NCBI RefSeq assembly: GCF_007989625.1
Contig: NZ_BJUK01000007.1
Location: 62,001-126,000 of the forward strand
Origin: Bisbaumannia pacifica
GTDB lineage: Bacteria; Pseudomonadota; Gammaproteobacteria; Pseudomonadales; Halomonadaceae
Direction: 5' to 3'
Length of the DNA: 64,000 nt
Numbering within the stretch: position 1 is the first letter of the stretch; every line of letters begins with the position of its first letter. Positions 48,700 to 58,717 of the stretch are shown one piece after another. The translations under genes and the position numbers were made by a program. The notes under the pieces are model-generated. The model did not search any database. It saw only the letters and a program-made list of their open reading frames with translations, and had not been told where the DNA came from.

Positions 48700-49587
48700 T
48701 CAGGCCTCGCCGGCATAGCGGTCCAGCAGGGCCCGGAAGCCCTCCCCATACTTGGGATGGCGCCGGGCGAAGGCGAGGATCGCCTCCAGGTAGCCCAACT
48801 GGTGGCCACAATCATAGGTGACGCCCTGCATGCGATAGGCGGCCACGCCGGCGCGCGCGCGCAGGGCCTCGATGGCGTCGGTGAGCTGGATCTCGCCCCC
48901 GGCCCCCGGTGGCGTCTCGGCCAGCAGCGGAAAGATCTCCCCGGGCAGCACATAGCGACCGATCACCGCCAGGTTGGAGGGGGCCCGGTCGCGGGACGGC
49001 TTCTCCACCATCCCGGCCAGGGGCAGCGATTCACCCGGCGCCGGCACATCGGCCTCGGGCTCGACGATGCCGTATTTCTCGACCCGTTCCCAGGGCACTT
49101 CTTCCACCATCAGCTGAGCCTGACCGCTGGCCTCGAAGGCCGCCACCATGCCCGCCAGGTCGTTGCGCGGCAGGCCCTCGCCATCCACCAGCACGTCCGG
49201 CAGTAGTACCGCGAAGGGGGCCTCGCCCACCACCGGGCGGGCGCAGAGCACCGCATGGCCGAGGCCCAGGGGCTCGGGCTGACGCACGCTGATGATCTTG
49301 ACCGTGTCGGGGACGATATTGCGCAGCTCCTCGAGCAGCTCGTGCTTGCCCTTGGCCTCCAGGGTGGTCTCCAGCTCGAAATGCTTGTCGAAGTGGTTCT
49401 CGATGGCCCCCTTGCTGGAGTGGGTCACCAGCACGATCTCGGTGATACCGGCGGCGACGGCCTCTTCCACCACGTACTGGATCACCGGCTTGTCGACGAT
49501 GGTGATCATCTCCTTGGGGATCGCCTTGGAGGCGGGCAGGCAGCGAGTACCGAAACCGGCCACCGGCAGAACGGCCTTGCGAATCAT
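48700..49587 (-). CDS. galU: UTP-glucose-1-phosphate uridylyltransferase
   Basis: The 295-residue enzyme makes UDP-glucose for envelope sugars. It has AVLPVAGFGTRCLPASKAIPKEM (nucleotide loop), VEKPSRDRAPSNLAVIGRYVL and GEIQLTDAI. AAGGAA precedes the ATG at 49587. It is followed 2 nt later by the Ugd-like gene. Confidence 0.96.
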   Translation of the reverse strand: MIRKAVLPVAGFGTRCLPASKAIPKEMITIVDKPVIQYVVEEAVAAGITEIVLVTHSSKGAIENHFDKHFELETTLEAKGKHELLEELRNIVPDTVKIISVRQPEPLGLGHAVLCARPVVGEAPFAVLLPDVLVDGEGLPRNDLAGMVAAFEASGQAQLMVEEVPWERVEKYGIVEPEADVPAPGESLPLAGMVEKPSRDRAPSNLAVIGRYVLPGEIFPLLAETPPGAGGEIQLTDAIEALRARAGVAAYRMQGVTYDCGHQLGYLEAILAFARRHPKYGEGFRALLDRYAGEA

Positions 49588-49733
49588 CGGGTTCCTTCCT
49601 GAGCGGGATTGAGAGCTCCTAGTATGCCAGACCCTATCCAGGCACGCCGCCCCGCCGCGTTCGCGGTGGGTGGCGGCGGACAAGGCAACGCCGGGCGGGT
49701 AGAATGGCGGCATCTTTTTCGAGGAGCCCGACG

Positions 49734-51077
49734 ATGCCCACCCTGCCGGACGTCGACCTGCTGATCGAGGCCCGCTGGCTGCTGCCCATGAGCGAGGGCC
49801 TGCCGACCCTGGAGCATCACGCCATCGCCATCCAGGGCGGTATCCTGCTCGGCCCCTGGCCCATCGCCACGGCCCGGGAACATGTCAGTCCCCGGGAGAC
49901 GCTGCGTCTCCCTCACCATGCGCTGTTACCCGGGCTGATCAACGCCCATAATCACGCCGGCATGAGCCTGATGCGCGGTTACGCCGACGACCTGCCACTG
50001 ATGACCTGGCTCGACGAGCATATCTGGCCCGCCGAGGGGGCCCTGGTGGATGCCGACTTCGTCACCGCCGGGACGCGCCTGGCCTGCGCCGAGATGCTGC
50101 GCAGCGGCACCACCACCTTCGCCGATATGTACCTGGCCCCCGAGGCGGTGGCCGAGGTGGTCGGCGAGATGGGCCTGCGGGTGCAGCTGTGCACTCCTCT
50201 GATCGACTTTCCCACCGCCTGGGCCGCCGACTTCACCGAAGGCCTGGCGCGTACCGAGGCCCTGATCGAGCGTTATGCCGAGCATCCGAGGGTCCATCTG
50301 GCCCTGGGGCCCCATGCCCCCTACACGGTGAGCGATGCCAGCCTGGCGCGCCTGGGCGAGGCCCGGGCGCGCTGGGGGCTGCCGATCCAGATGCATGTGC
50401 ACGAGACTCGCGACGAGGTCGAGCGGGGCCTGGCCGAGGATGGCCGCCGGCCGTTGCGGCGGCTCTTCGAGGCCGGCCTGCTGGGGCCACACTTTCAGGC
50501 GGTGCACATGACCCAGGTCGACGATGATGACCTGGCGCTGCTGGCCGAGACCGATACCCGGGTCATCCATTGCCCCCAGTCCAACCTCAAGCTGGCCAGC
50601 GGCTTCTGCCCGGTGACGCGGCTCCGGGACGCCGGGATCACGGTGGCCCTGGGCACCGACGGCGCCGCCAGTAACAACGACCTGGACCTGTTCGATGAGC
50701 TGAAGTGTGCCGCCCTGCTGGCCAAGGGCATCAGCGGCGATGCCGCCGCCCTGCCCGCCATGGAGGCCCTGGCCATGGCGACCCGCGATGGTGCCCGCGC
50801 CCTGGGCCTGGACGCGCAGCTCGGACAGCTGCGTCAAGGCTATGCCGCCGACCTGATCGCCGTGGACCTGCAACGCCTCAATACCCTGCCGGTGCACCAT
50901 CCCGCCTCGGCGGTGGTCTATGCCATGCATAGCCACCAGGTGAGTCATGCCTGGGTGGCTGGCCGGCCGCGTCTCGCCGATGGCCACTTTATCGATATCA
51001 CGCCGGACGCCATCACCGCCGATTGCGAAGCCTGGCGGCAACGCCTGGCGTCCCTGCGCGCACAAGGAGAGAGTTAA
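49734..51077 (+). CDS. mtaD: 5'-methylthioadenosine/S-adenosylhomocysteine deaminase (TRZ/ATZ family)
   Basis: The 447-residue amidohydrolase has metal ligands in [21 protein letters not shown] and [15 protein letters not shown]. The order mtaD-ubiG-mupP matches Pseudomonas, supporting adenosine-derivative deamination over guanine or triazine hydrolysis. GAGGAG precedes the ATG at 49734. ubiG follows 1 nt after its stop. Confidence 0.9.
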   Translation: MPTLPDVDLLIEARWLLPMSEGLPTLEHHAIAIQGGILLGPWPIATAREHVSPRETLRLPHHALLPGLINAHNHAGMSLMRGYADDLPLMTWLDEHIWPAEGALVDADFVTAGTRLACAEMLRSGTTTFADMYLAPEAVAEVVGEMGLRVQLCTPLIDFPTAWAADFTEGLARTEALIERYAEHPRVHLALGPHAPYTVSDASLARLGEARARWGLPIQMHVHETRDEVERGLAEDGRRPLRRLFEAGLLGPHFQAVHMTQVDDDDLALLAETDTRVIHCPQSNLKLASGFCPVTRLRDAGITVALGTDGAASNNDLDLFDELKCAALLAKGISGDAAALPAMEALAMATRDGARALGLDAQLGQLRQGYAADLIAVDLQRLNTLPVHHPASAVVYAMHSHQVSHAWVAGRPRLADGHFIDITPDAITADCEAWRQRLASLRAQGES

Positions 51078-51078
51078 G

Positions 51079-51849
51079 ATGCCCCATACCGCCGACCACC
51101 GCGATAGCAGCGATGCTGCCAGCACCCAGGATAGCGGCGACTACCGTCATAACGTCGATGCCGCCGAGATCGCCAAGTTCGAGGCCCTGGCGAGCCGCTG
51201 GTGGGACAGCGAAGGGGAGTTCAAGCCCCTCCACGAGATCAATCCGCTGCGCCTGGACTTTATCGATGCCCGCGTCGGCCTGGCCGGTAAATCGGTGATC
51301 GACGTGGGCTGTGGCGGCGGCATCCTGGCCGAGTCCATGGCGCATCGTGGCGCCCGGGTCACCGGCATCGACATGGGCGAGGCCCCCCTGGCGGTGGCTC
51401 GCCTACATCTGGCCGAGAGCGGGGTGGCGGTGGACTATCGCCAGGCCAGCGCCGAGGAGATGGCCGCCGAGGCCCCCGGCCAATATGACGTGGTCACCTG
51501 TCTGGAGATGCTCGAGCATGTGCCGGACCCGGCGGCGGTAGTGCGTGCCTGCATGACCCTGGTCAAGCCCGGCGGCGACGTCTTCTTCTCGACGATTAAT
51601 CGCAACCCCAAGGCCTATGCCGTCGCCATCCTCGGCGCCGAATACGTGCTGCGACTGCTGCCCAAGGGTACCCACGAGTACCGCAAGTTCATCCGTCCCG
51701 CGGAGCTCTCCCGCTGGGCCCGGGAGGCCGAGCTCAAGGTCTGCGAGCAGAGCGGTCTGGTCTACCAGCCGCTGACGCGACGCTACCGCCTGGATGCCCG
51801 GGATGTCTCGGTGAATTACCTGATGCACTGCCGACGGGAGGCCGAATGA
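51079..51849 (+). CDS. ubiG: Ubiquinone biosynthesis O-methyltransferase
   Basis: The 256-residue enzyme performs both O-methylations of ubiquinone synthesis. It has the SAM motif [16 protein letters not shown], the [23 protein letters not shown] segment typical of UbiG, and [20 protein letters not shown] near the membrane-binding region. AAGGAG precedes the ATG at 51079. Its stop overlaps the next gene. Confidence 0.96.
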   Translation: MPHTADHRDSSDAASTQDSGDYRHNVDAAEIAKFEALASRWWDSEGEFKPLHEINPLRLDFIDARVGLAGKSVIDVGCGGGILAESMAHRGARVTGIDMGEAPLAVARLHLAESGVAVDYRQASAEEMAAEAPGQYDVVTCLEMLEHVPDPAAVVRACMTLVKPGGDVFFSTINRNPKAYAVAILGAEYVLRLLPKGTHEYRKFIRPAELSRWAREAELKVCEQSGLVYQPLTRRYRLDARDVSVNYLMHCRREAE

Positions 51850-52505
51850 GCGCCCTTCCCCGCGCCCTGCTCTTCGACCTGGATGGTACCCTGGTGGATA
51901 CCGCCCCGGACCTGGCCCGGGCCACCAATGCCCTGCGACAGCACCATGGCCTGCCGGCGCTGCCCTATGAGGCGATTCGCGCCCAGGTCTCCAATGGCGG
52001 CAGTGCCCTGGTGACCCTGGCCCTCGGCCTGCCCCTGGAGGCGCCGGGCCATGGCGAGGCACGCCAGTTTCTGCTCGATGCCTATGGCCGGGACGTGGCG
52101 GCCGAGAGCCGCCTCTTTTCCGGGCTGGAGCGGCTGATCGCCGGCTGGAGCCTGGCACCGCGCGCCTGGGGCATCGTTACCAACAAGCCGCGGGCCTATG
52201 CCGCCCCCCTGATCACGGCCCTGGGGCTGAGCCCCGGTGCCCTGCTCTGCGCCGATGACCTGCCGGTGAAGAAGCCCGCGCCGGAGCCGTTATGGGTCGC
52301 CGCCGAGCGCCTCGGCGTCGCCCCCGAGGCGTGCTGGTATATCGGCGATCATCGTCGCGATATGGAGGCCGCCCGGGCCGCCGGCATGACCGCGGTGGCG
52401 GTGGGCTATGGTTACCTGGACGCGGCGGAGTCCATCGATGAGTGGCCGGCAGAGTTGCGCTTCGCCACCCCCGAGGCCCTGGTTAGCGCCCTGCTGCAGC
52501 CCTGA
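51846..52505 (+). CDS. mupP: HAD phosphatase, N-acetylmuramic acid 6-phosphate phosphatase MupP candidate
   Basis: The 219-residue HAD protein has the nucleophile motif [33 protein letters not shown] and [12 protein letters not shown]. Phosphoglycolate phosphatase Gph is similar, but the position directly after ubiG is that of Pseudomonas MupP, which recycles MurNAc-6-phosphate in peptidoglycan recovery. I favour MupP on context. The 4-nt overlap with ubiG shows coupling. Confidence 0.8.
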   Translation: MSALPRALLFDLDGTLVDTAPDLARATNALRQHHGLPALPYEAIRAQVSNGGSALVTLALGLPLEAPGHGEARQFLLDAYGRDVAAESRLFSGLERLIAGWSLAPRAWGIVTNKPRAYAAPLITALGLSPGALLCADDLPVKKPAPEPLWVAAERLGVAPEACWYIGDHRRDMEAARAAGMTAVAVGYGYLDAAESIDEWPAELRFATPEALVSALLQP

Positions 52506-52530
52506 TATCGACACTCTCAGCGAGCCTGAC

Positions 52531-52642
52531 GGGGCTGACCTGAGGGTAGGCACTCCACGAAGACGCTGTGAACCCATCCCTGGGCGCTCGACTTTTTCAT
52601 CCCTGAAAAAGACGCTTCGTTGCGGCCTACCCTCAGCGCCCC
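52531..52642 (-). repeat. Structured intergenic element, copy 2
   Basis: The arms pair as 52531-52535 with 52638-52642, 52540-52551 with 52625-52636 (12 bp, perfect) and 52557-52562 with 52615-52620. Read on the minus strand the apex holds 4 nt, a hairpin (52593-52610, loop GGGA), 5 nt and the 24-nt core at 52564-52587, one base different from copy 1 at 6641-6664. Stem sequences differ from copy 1 while pairing is kept. It lies between convergent mupP and yciK. Confidence 0.87.
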
Positions 52643-52669
52643 TTAGTCATTCTGGCAGGGGGCGGTTAA

Positions 52670-53431
52670 TCAACCCTTGGGCGGCTGGGCATCGAAACGC
52701 TGCCCGGTAACGCCACGGCTCTCCGGGCCCATCAACCACAGGTAGGTGGGCATGATCTCCTCGGGGGTGCGCAGGGTATCCGGGTCCTCGGCGGGGTAGG
52801 CGCTGCGCCGCATCTGGGTGCGGGTGGCCCCCGGGTTGAGGCTATTGACGCGCACCGCGGTGAGGTTCTCCAGCTCGTCGGCCAGCACCTCCATAAAGCC
52901 CTCGGTGGCGAACTTGGAGACCGCATAGGCGCCCCAGAAGGCACGCCCCCGGCGACCCACGCTGGAGGAGGTGAGGATCACCGAGGCGTCCTCGGAGGCC
53001 TTGAGCAGCGGCAGCAGGGCCTGGGTCATCCATACCGGGCCATTGAAGTTGACCTGCATCACCTGCTCCCAGAGCTGGGGATTGTACTGGTCGAAGGGGG
53101 TCAGGCGCCCCAGCAGGCCGGCATTGTGCAGGATGCCATCCAGGCGCCCGAACTCCCGTTCCAGGGTCTCGGCCATGTCCTGGTAGTCCTTGAGGGTGGC
53201 GCCCTCGAAGTTGAGCGGGAAGATCGCCGGCTGCGCTCCCCCCGCCGCCTCGATCTCGTCGTAGACCTTCTCCAGCTTGGCGATGGTCCGCCCCAGCAGG
53301 ATCACGGTGGCGCCATGCCGGGCATAGGAGAGGGCCGCGGCACGACCGATGCCATCGCCGGCACCGGTCACCAGCACGATGCGTCCCGCCAGGAGATCCG
53401 CGGGGGGACGATAGTCGATCTTGCAGTTCAT
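52670..53431 (-). CDS. yciK: YciK-family short-chain dehydrogenase/reductase
   Basis: The 253-residue SDR has the NAD(P) motif VTGAGDGIGRAAAL, LHNAGLLG, a catalytic Ser in ILTSSSVGRRGRAFWGAYAVSKFA with Tyr-x3-Lys (YAVSK), and EEIMPTYLWLMGPESRGVTGQ typical of YciK. Its substrate is unknown. AGGAG precedes the ATG. It begins 8 nt after the cpoB stop and is probably the last gene of the tol-pal operon. Confidence 0.93.
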   Translation of the reverse strand: MNCKIDYRPPADLLAGRIVLVTGAGDGIGRAAALSYARHGATVILLGRTIAKLEKVYDEIEAAGGAQPAIFPLNFEGATLKDYQDMAETLEREFGRLDGILHNAGLLGRLTPFDQYNPQLWEQVMQVNFNGPVWMTQALLPLLKASEDASVILTSSSVGRRGRAFWGAYAVSKFATEGFMEVLADELENLTAVRVNSLNPGATRTQMRRSAYPAEDPDTLRTPEEIMPTYLWLMGPESRGVTGQRFDAQPPKG

Positions 53432-53439
53432 CGGGACTC

Positions 53440-54195
53440 CTAGAGGCCGCTGTCGTTGAGGAAGTCACGCCCCATCACGGCGGCGTTGCTGTCCGGGTAA
53501 TCGGCGATCAGCCGCTCGAGCAGCTCGCGGCTGGCCTCCGGCTGGCCCTGGCGCGCCTTGAGCAGCCCCAGCTTGTAGAGGGCATCGGGCACCTTGTTGC
53601 TCTGCGGGTGATCATCCAACACCCTCTGGAAGGCGGCGGCGGCGGCCTCCAGGTCCTCCTCGGCGGAGTGAAGCTCGCCCAGCCAGTAATGGCCGTTGGC
53701 GGCCAGGTCGGTATCCGGGTAGTCCGCCACGAAGGCCTCGAAGGCGGCGATGGCGGCCGGGAAGTCGCGGGCCTGAACCCGCTGGAAGGCGGCCTGATAG
53801 GCGGCCTGGGCATCGGCCCCAGAGGCCTGCCCATTGCCGGCGGCGACCGCCTGCGCGGCCGCTGCGTCCACCGCTGCCGGGGCGGTGCCGGCGAGGCGCT
53901 CCTCCAGGTCGAGATAGCGGGCCTGGGAGTCGCGGCGCAGTTGCTCGAGCTGATAGCGCAACTCCTCCACCTGCCCCCGTAGTTGCTGGATCTCGCGCTG
54001 TTGCTCGTCGAGGCGGTTGAGCAGCAGCAGACTGCCGGATGCACTCTCCCGGGCCTCGGTCTGATCGTAGAAACTACGCGAGCCCGCCGAGAGGTCCTCG
54101 ATGACCGGTTGGGCCAGTACGGAAAGCGGGAGCACCAGGGCTCCCGCACCGCACAGTCGGGTCAGCCAACGGCGGCTGCTGTGACTGTGATTCAT
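53440..54195 (-). CDS. cpoB: Cell division coordinator CpoB (YbgF)
   Basis: The 251-residue periplasmic protein has a signal peptide (LPLSVLAQP), a coiled-coil trimerisation segment (about 55-95) and a C-terminal TPR domain (about 125-250, with NGHYWLGELHSAEEDLEAAAAAF). It links peptidoglycan synthesis to Tol-Pal outer-membrane constriction. GAGGAG precedes the ATG at 54195. Confidence 0.94.
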   Translation of the reverse strand: MNHSHSSRRWLTRLCGAGALVLPLSVLAQPVIEDLSAGSRSFYDQTEARESASGSLLLLNRLDEQQREIQQLRGQVEELRYQLEQLRRDSQARYLDLEERLAGTAPAAVDAAAAQAVAAGNGQASGADAQAAYQAAFQRVQARDFPAAIAAFEAFVADYPDTDLAANGHYWLGELHSAEEDLEAAAAAFQRVLDDHPQSNKVPDALYKLGLLKARQGQPEASRELLERLIADYPDSNAAVMGRDFLNDSGL

Positions 54196-54211
54196 CACTC
54201 GCTCCTCGGCC

Positions 54212-54739
54212 TCAGTAGGCGAACACCACGCGACGGTTCTGGGCGTAGGCATCCTCATTGTAGCCGCTCACCGCCGGACGCTCCTCGCCATAGCTGACCA
54301 CCTCCAGCTGCGAGGGAGAGACGCCCTGCACGGAGAGGAAGCGCTCGACGGCCTTGGCGCGACGCTCGCCCAGCCCCAGGTTGTATTCGCGGGTACCGCG
54401 CTCGTCGGTATGGCCCTGCAGCATCACCCGGGCGCTGGGGTTGTTGCGCAGGTACTGGGCGTGGGCATTGAGCACCGGCTCGAACTCGCCACGAATGCGC
54501 TCGCTGTCGTAGTCGAAGTAGATGGTGCGCACGCCGGGAATGCCGGCCTGCTGACCGTTCTGACCGGTGCCGCCGACCCCCACGCCGCCGACCTGGCCAT
54601 TAGCCGCGCCGCTGGTGCTGACACCGTCGCGACTGCCATCCATGGAGCCATCCTGGGTGCCGCCCGTGCTGGAACAACCGGCCACGAAGGCGAGAGAGAG
54701 CGCGATGGCCAGGCTCCTGGCATAAGGCTTGAATTGCAT
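54212..54739 (-). CDS. pal: Peptidoglycan-associated lipoprotein Pal
   Basis: The 175-residue lipoprotein has lipobox FVAGC (Cys22), a Gly/Ser-rich linker and an OmpA-like domain (TIYFDYDSERI, LQGHTDERGTREYNLGLGERRA) that binds peptidoglycan. AAGGAG lies before the ATG at 54739. It is the outer-membrane anchor of the Tol-Pal system. Confidence 0.97.
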   Translation of the reverse strand: MQFKPYARSLAIALSLAFVAGCSSTGGTQDGSMDGSRDGVSTSGAANGQVGGVGVGGTGQNGQQAGIPGVRTIYFDYDSERIRGEFEPVLNAHAQYLRNNPSARVMLQGHTDERGTREYNLGLGERRAKAVERFLSVQGVSPSQLEVVSYGEERPAVSGYNEDAYAQNRRVVFAY

Positions 54740-54765
54740 TTTCCACTCCTTGATGAATGACAATA

Positions 54766-56049
54766 TCAGTTCAGAAACGGTGACCATGCGGGTTCCCGCA
54801 CGTCACCCCGGGCCGCCGGCAGACGGAAGGAGGCTCGTCCATCCGCCGACACGGCGCCCAGTATCCCGGCGCTGCCCTGCTGGGTGGCGAAGAGTACCAT
54901 GCTCCCGTTGGGGGCAACACTGGGAGATTCGTCCCAGCGACCCTCGGTCAGGGTCACCAGGCGACCGCTCTCCAGCTCCTGGCGGGCCACCTGATAACCG
55001 CGATTGCCGCGGTGAATCATAAACAGTGACTCGCCATCCGGGCTGAGGCGTCCCCGGGCATTGTAGTTGCCGGTGAAGGTGAGGCGTTCCACCCGGCCGC
55101 TGGCCAGGTCATAGCGGTAGAGCTGCGGGCCGCCGCTGCGATCCGAGGTGAAGACCAGGCTGCGCCCATCCGGGGCGAAGCTGGGCTCGGTATCGATGGC
55201 GCTGTTATCGGTCAGGCGCCGGAACTCGCGGCTGGCGATATCCATCAGGTAGAGCTCCGGCTGCCCATCCCGAGACAGCGACATGGCCAGCTGGCGACCA
55301 TCCGGCGACCAGGCCGGGGCGCTGTTGATGCCGGTGAAGGAGCTGGCCCGGACGCGCTGGCCGGTGGTGACGTCCTGGATATAGATGGCCGGGCGCTCGG
55401 TCTCGAAGGAGACATAGGCGAGCTTGGTGCCATCCGGCGACCAGGCCGGCGACATGATCGGCTGATCGGAGTCGAGGATCTGCTGGCTGTTGCGGCCATC
55501 GGCATCGGCGATATGCAGGCCGTAGCGGCGCGCGTCGCCGGCGCCCTGGGCCGTGACATAGGCGATCCGCGTGGAGAAGGCGCCGCGGATCCCGGTGATC
55601 GCCTCGAAGACCTGGTCGCTGATGTAGTGGGCGGCGGCCCGCAGGCGCTGCGGGTCGGCGGTGACCACCTCGCCCAGCAGGCGGCTCTCGCCATAGACAT
55701 CGAGCAGCTCGTAGCGCACCCGGTAGTCGCTGCCCTCGGCGGTCACCTCGGCGACGACCAGGTAGTCGGCGGAGACCGCCCGCCAATCGCGGTAGTTGAC
55801 CGCCTCGCCGCGAGCGGGGCGGGAAATCATCGAATCGCGGGGCAGCGGCTCGAACTGGCCGCTGCGCTCCAGGTCATCGCTGACGATGCGTGCCAGGTCC
55901 TCCGGCAGGCCCTCACCGGCGAAAGGCACGATGGCGATGGGGATGGCGCGGTCGCTGCCGCGGGTGATCTCGATGGTCAGATTGGCCTGGGCCTGCTGCA
56001 CGAAGAGCAGCAGGCAGGCCGCCAGCCATAAGCCAAGATAGCGTTTCAT
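54766..56049 (-). CDS. tolB: Tol-Pal system periplasmic protein TolB
   Basis: The 427-residue protein has a signal peptide, an N-terminal alpha/beta domain (to about 165) and a six-bladed beta propeller with repeated SPAWSPDG-type motifs. It binds Pal. Its ATG overlaps the tolA stop by one base (TGATG). Confidence 0.97.
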   Translation of the reverse strand: MKRYLGLWLAACLLLFVQQAQANLTIEITRGSDRAIPIAIVPFAGEGLPEDLARIVSDDLERSGQFEPLPRDSMISRPARGEAVNYRDWRAVSADYLVVAEVTAEGSDYRVRYELLDVYGESRLLGEVVTADPQRLRAAAHYISDQVFEAITGIRGAFSTRIAYVTAQGAGDARRYGLHIADADGRNSQQILDSDQPIMSPAWSPDGTKLAYVSFETERPAIYIQDVTTGQRVRASSFTGINSAPAWSPDGRQLAMSLSRDGQPELYLMDIASREFRRLTDNSAIDTEPSFAPDGRSLVFTSDRSGGPQLYRYDLASGRVERLTFTGNYNARGRLSPDGESLFMIHRGNRGYQVARQELESGRLVTLTEGRWDESPSVAPNGSMVLFATQQGSAGILGAVSADGRASFRLPAARGDVREPAWSPFLN

Positions 56050-57149
56050 CAGCGGATATCCCCCGGTCGAAAGCGTAGATTGAATTGACGGAACTGACTC
56101 TGTGCCGCCGCCGGCAACTGGCGCATTTCACGGAAGGGCGCGGCTCGCTCCACCGCCTGCAGCGCCGAGCGGTCGAAACCGGCGTCGCCGCTACCGCGCA
56201 CCACACTCACTCCCACCAGCTCGCCGGTGGGGAGCAGGTTGAGCGCCAGGGTCGCCTCCAGGCCATCGACGCTGCCCGGGGGAATGATCCAAGCCTGCTC
56301 CACCGCTCGGCGCACCAGGGCCTGGAAACCGTTGGCGGCCTCGTTGGCCTGGCGCGCATTGGCGATGGCCTCCTGCTCGCTGGCGATCAGGCTATCCAGG
56401 CTCCCCCCCGCGGCCTCGGCGGCGCGACGCGCGGCCTCTTCGCGGCGGCGTTGCTCCTCGGCCTGGCGTTGGCGTTCGGCCTCCTCTTCGCGGCGGCGCT
56501 GCTCCTCGGCCTGGCGCTGGCGTTCGGCTTCCTCTTCGCGACGGCGCTGCTCCTCGGCCTGGCGCTGGCGTTCGGCTTCCTCTTCGCGACGACGCTGCTC
56601 CTCGGCCTGGCGCTGGCGTTCGGCTTCCTCTTCGCGGCGACGCTGCTCTTCGGCCTGGCGCTGACGTTCGGCTTCCTCTTCGCGGCGACGCTGCTCTTCG
56701 GCCTGGCGCTGACGTTCGGCTTCTTGCTCGGCGGCCTGCTCTTCCCGCAACCGCGCCTGGCGTTCGGCCTCCTCGGCGCGTCGCTGGGCCTCGACCCGAG
56801 CCTCCTCTGCCGCCTGGCGCTGAGACTCGGCCTCGGCTGCCTCGCGGGCGGCCTGTTCCTGCGCCTGACGGGCCTCGACCTCCTGGGCCTGACGCTCGGC
56901 TTCCCGGGCGGCCTCCGCCTCGGCCTGCTGGCGGGCCGCGGCACGCGCCCTGGCCTCCTGGGCGCGCTGGGCCTGGTCGGTGGCGGTCTCGGTACTCACC
57001 AGGGTGGCCTGAACCACCGCGGCGGAGGGTGGCTCGGTCCTGGCACTGGGCACCAGGCTCAGCATGCTCAGGCCCACCACCAGCAGATGCACGCCGATAG
57101 CGAGCAGGGCCGGTAGCCCGTAGCCGACACGATGCTCCTCTCTGGCCAC
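56049..57149 (-). CDS. tolA: Cell envelope integrity protein TolA
   Basis: The 366-residue protein has an N-terminal membrane helix (about 9-29), a long charged helical domain II (about 45-250) and a C-terminal domain III of TonB-like fold ([38 protein letters not shown]). It spans the periplasm and connects TolQR to Pal/TolB. Domain II contains six near-identical 16-residue repeats. Confidence 0.96.
   Translation of the reverse strand: MAREEHRVGYGLPALLAIGVHLLVVGLSMLSLVPSARTEPPSAAVVQATLVSTETATDQAQRAQEARARAAARQQAEAEAAREAERQAQEVEARQAQEQAAREAAEAESQRQAAEEARVEAQRRAEEAERQARLREEQAAEQEAERQRQAEEQRRREEEAERQRQAEEQRRREEEAERQRQAEEQRRREEEAERQRQAEEQRRREEEAERQRQAEEQRRREEEAERQRQAEEQRRREEAARRAAEAAGGSLDSLIASEQEAIANARQANEAANGFQALVRRAVEQAWIIPPGSVDGLEATLALNLLPTGELVGVSVVRGSGDAGFDRSALQAVERAAPFREMRQLPAAAQSQFRQFNLRFRPGDIR
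56437..56724. repeat. 48-bp repeat, six copies, in tolA domain II
   Basis: Each unit encodes [16 protein letters not shown] with few base changes between copies. Period 48 bp keeps the frame. Boundaries are approximate. Copy number could vary by slippage without breaking the gene. Confidence 0.9.
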
Positions 57150-57151
57150 CC

Positions 57152-57592
57152 CTAGCCCTCCTGCGGCGGCGGTTCGGAGATCAGCCCCACATTGCCGACG
57201 CCGGCGCTCTGCAGGGTGCTCATCAGGGTCACCACCTGGCCATAGCTGACATTGCGATCGCCACGCACCATCACCGGCGTGCCCGGGTTGCGATCCATGA
57301 CGATGATCACCCGCTCGGCGAGCTCGTCGAGCCCCAGCGGGGTCTCCTCGTCGCCGAGGGAAATATAGTAATTACCGTCGCGGTCCACCGAGACCACGAT
57401 GGGCTCGCGCTCCTCGTTATCCTCGATGGGTGACGAACTCACCTGGGGCAGATCGACCTGGACGCCCTGAGTCAGCATGGGCGCGGTGATCATGAAGATC
57501 ACCAGCAGTACCAGCATGACGTCGATAAAGGGCACCACGTTGATCTCGCCCATGGGGCGGCGGCGACCGCCCCGGTTGAAGGGTCCATGCAT
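57152..57592 (-). CDS. tolR: Tol-Pal system inner-membrane protein TolR
   Basis: The 146-residue protein has one membrane helix ([20 protein letters not shown], with the proton-path Asp) and a periplasmic ExbD/TolR domain. With TolQ it forms the proton-driven motor. It starts 13 nt after tolQ. Confidence 0.96.
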   Translation of the reverse strand: MHGPFNRGGRRRPMGEINVVPFIDVMLVLLVIFMITAPMLTQGVQVDLPQVSSSPIEDNEEREPIVVSVDRDGNYYISLGDEETPLGLDELAERVIIVMDRNPGTPVMVRGDRNVSYGQVVTLMSTLQSAGVGNVGLISEPPPQEG

Positions 57593-57605
57593 GGTGGGGT
57601 CTCCG

Positions 57606-58307
57606 TCAGGCCGCCGCGCTCTCGCCGCGGCCCTGCAGGTTCCGGTGCAGGATGGAGTGGAACTCCTCGGCGAAATCCTCGTACTTGCCGAGCAGGCGCC
57701 CGGTCTCCGCGGAGAGGCGGTTGTAGAAGATCACCGCCGGAATGGCGGCGAACAGCCCCATGGCGGTGGCGATCAGCGCCTCGGCGATCCACGGCGCCAC
57801 GGTGGCGAGCGTCGCCTGCTGGGCCATGGAGAGCGACTGGAAGGAGCCCATGATGCCCCAGACGGTACCGAACAGGCCGATATAGGGACTCGCCGAGGCC
57901 ACCGTGGCCAGGAACACCAGGTGCAGGTTGAGGCGCTCTTCTTCCCGGGACCAGGCGACGCGCATGCTGCGCTGCACCCCATCGAGGATCGCCTGGGGGC
58001 TCTTGGCCTTGGGCAAGAGGCGGTGGAATTCCCGGAAGCCGGCGCGAAACAGGTGCTCGCCTCCCAGGCTCTCGCGTTCGGCGGGAATCTGGCGATAGAG
58101 GTCGTTGAGATCGACCCCGGACCAGAAGTGCTCCTCGAAGGCCTTGTGCGCCTTCTTGGCACGGCTCAGCACCAGGCTGCGCTGGAAGATCACCACCCAG
58201 GAGAGGATGGAGCCGAGCACCAGGATCAGCATCACCAGCTGCACCACGGTGCTGGCATTCATGATCAGGTGGGGAATGGACATGGTGTCGTTCACGGGCG
58301 TCCTCAT
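57606..58307 (-). CDS. tolQ: Tol-Pal system motor protein TolQ
   Basis: The protein of about 233 residues has three membrane helices and [17 protein letters not shown], the MotA/TolQ/ExbB signature. The ATG at 58307 overlaps the ybgC stop (ATGA). A GTG at 58295 after GAGG and an ATG at 58283 are alternatives, and the family N-terminus fits the shorter forms at least as well. Confidence 0.95.
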   Translation of the reverse strand: MRTPVNDTMSIPHLIMNASTVVQLVMLILVLGSILSWVVIFQRSLVLSRAKKAHKAFEEHFWSGVDLNDLYRQIPAERESLGGEHLFRAGFREFHRLLPKAKSPQAILDGVQRSMRVAWSREEERLNLHLVFLATVASASPYIGLFGTVWGIMGSFQSLSMAQQATLATVAPWIAEALIATAMGLFAAIPAVIFYNRLSAETGRLLGKYEDFAEEFHSILHRNLQGRGESAAA

Positions 58308-58717
58308 CGAAGCTCGGGGGTTAGGGCCGCGGCCAGGGCCGCCGGCCAGCGGCGGGGCCGCAGGGTTTGGGCATCCAGACAGGCGATGTCGACACTCGCC
58401 TCACACAGGGGTTCCCCGGTGCGGCTGACCCGTTGGACGAAGGTGGCACGGCTGGCGCCCCGCTCGGCGACGGCGGCGCTGACCACCAGGTCGTCATCGA
58501 GACGCGCCGGGCGAGCATAGCGGCACTCCAGGCGATGGACCACCAGTTGCACGCCCTCGGCGAGCAGCTCGCGCTGGGTATGGCCCAGGCGCCGTAACCA
58601 CTCGCTGCGGGCGCGCTCCATGAATTTCAGGTAGTTGACGTAGTAGACGATGCCCCCGGCGTCGGTGTCCTCGATATAGACCCGCACCGGCAGGCGGAAC
58701 TCGCCCGTGCTACTCAT
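58304..58717 (-). CDS. ybgC: Tol-Pal-associated acyl-CoA thioesterase
   Basis: The 137-residue hot-dog fold thioesterase has [27 protein letters not shown] (split here as one conserved segment near residues 13-39) with the catalytic Asp. It hydrolyses acyl-CoA or acyl-ACP and is nearly always first in the tol operon. It overlaps both ruvB and tolQ by 4 nt. Confidence 0.95.
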   Translation of the reverse strand: MSSTGEFRLPVRVYIEDTDAGGIVYYVNYLKFMERARSEWLRRLGHTQRELLAEGVQLVVHRLECRYARPARLDDDLVVSAAVAERGASRATFVQRVSRTGEPLCEASVDIACLDAQTLRPRRWPAALAAALTPELR

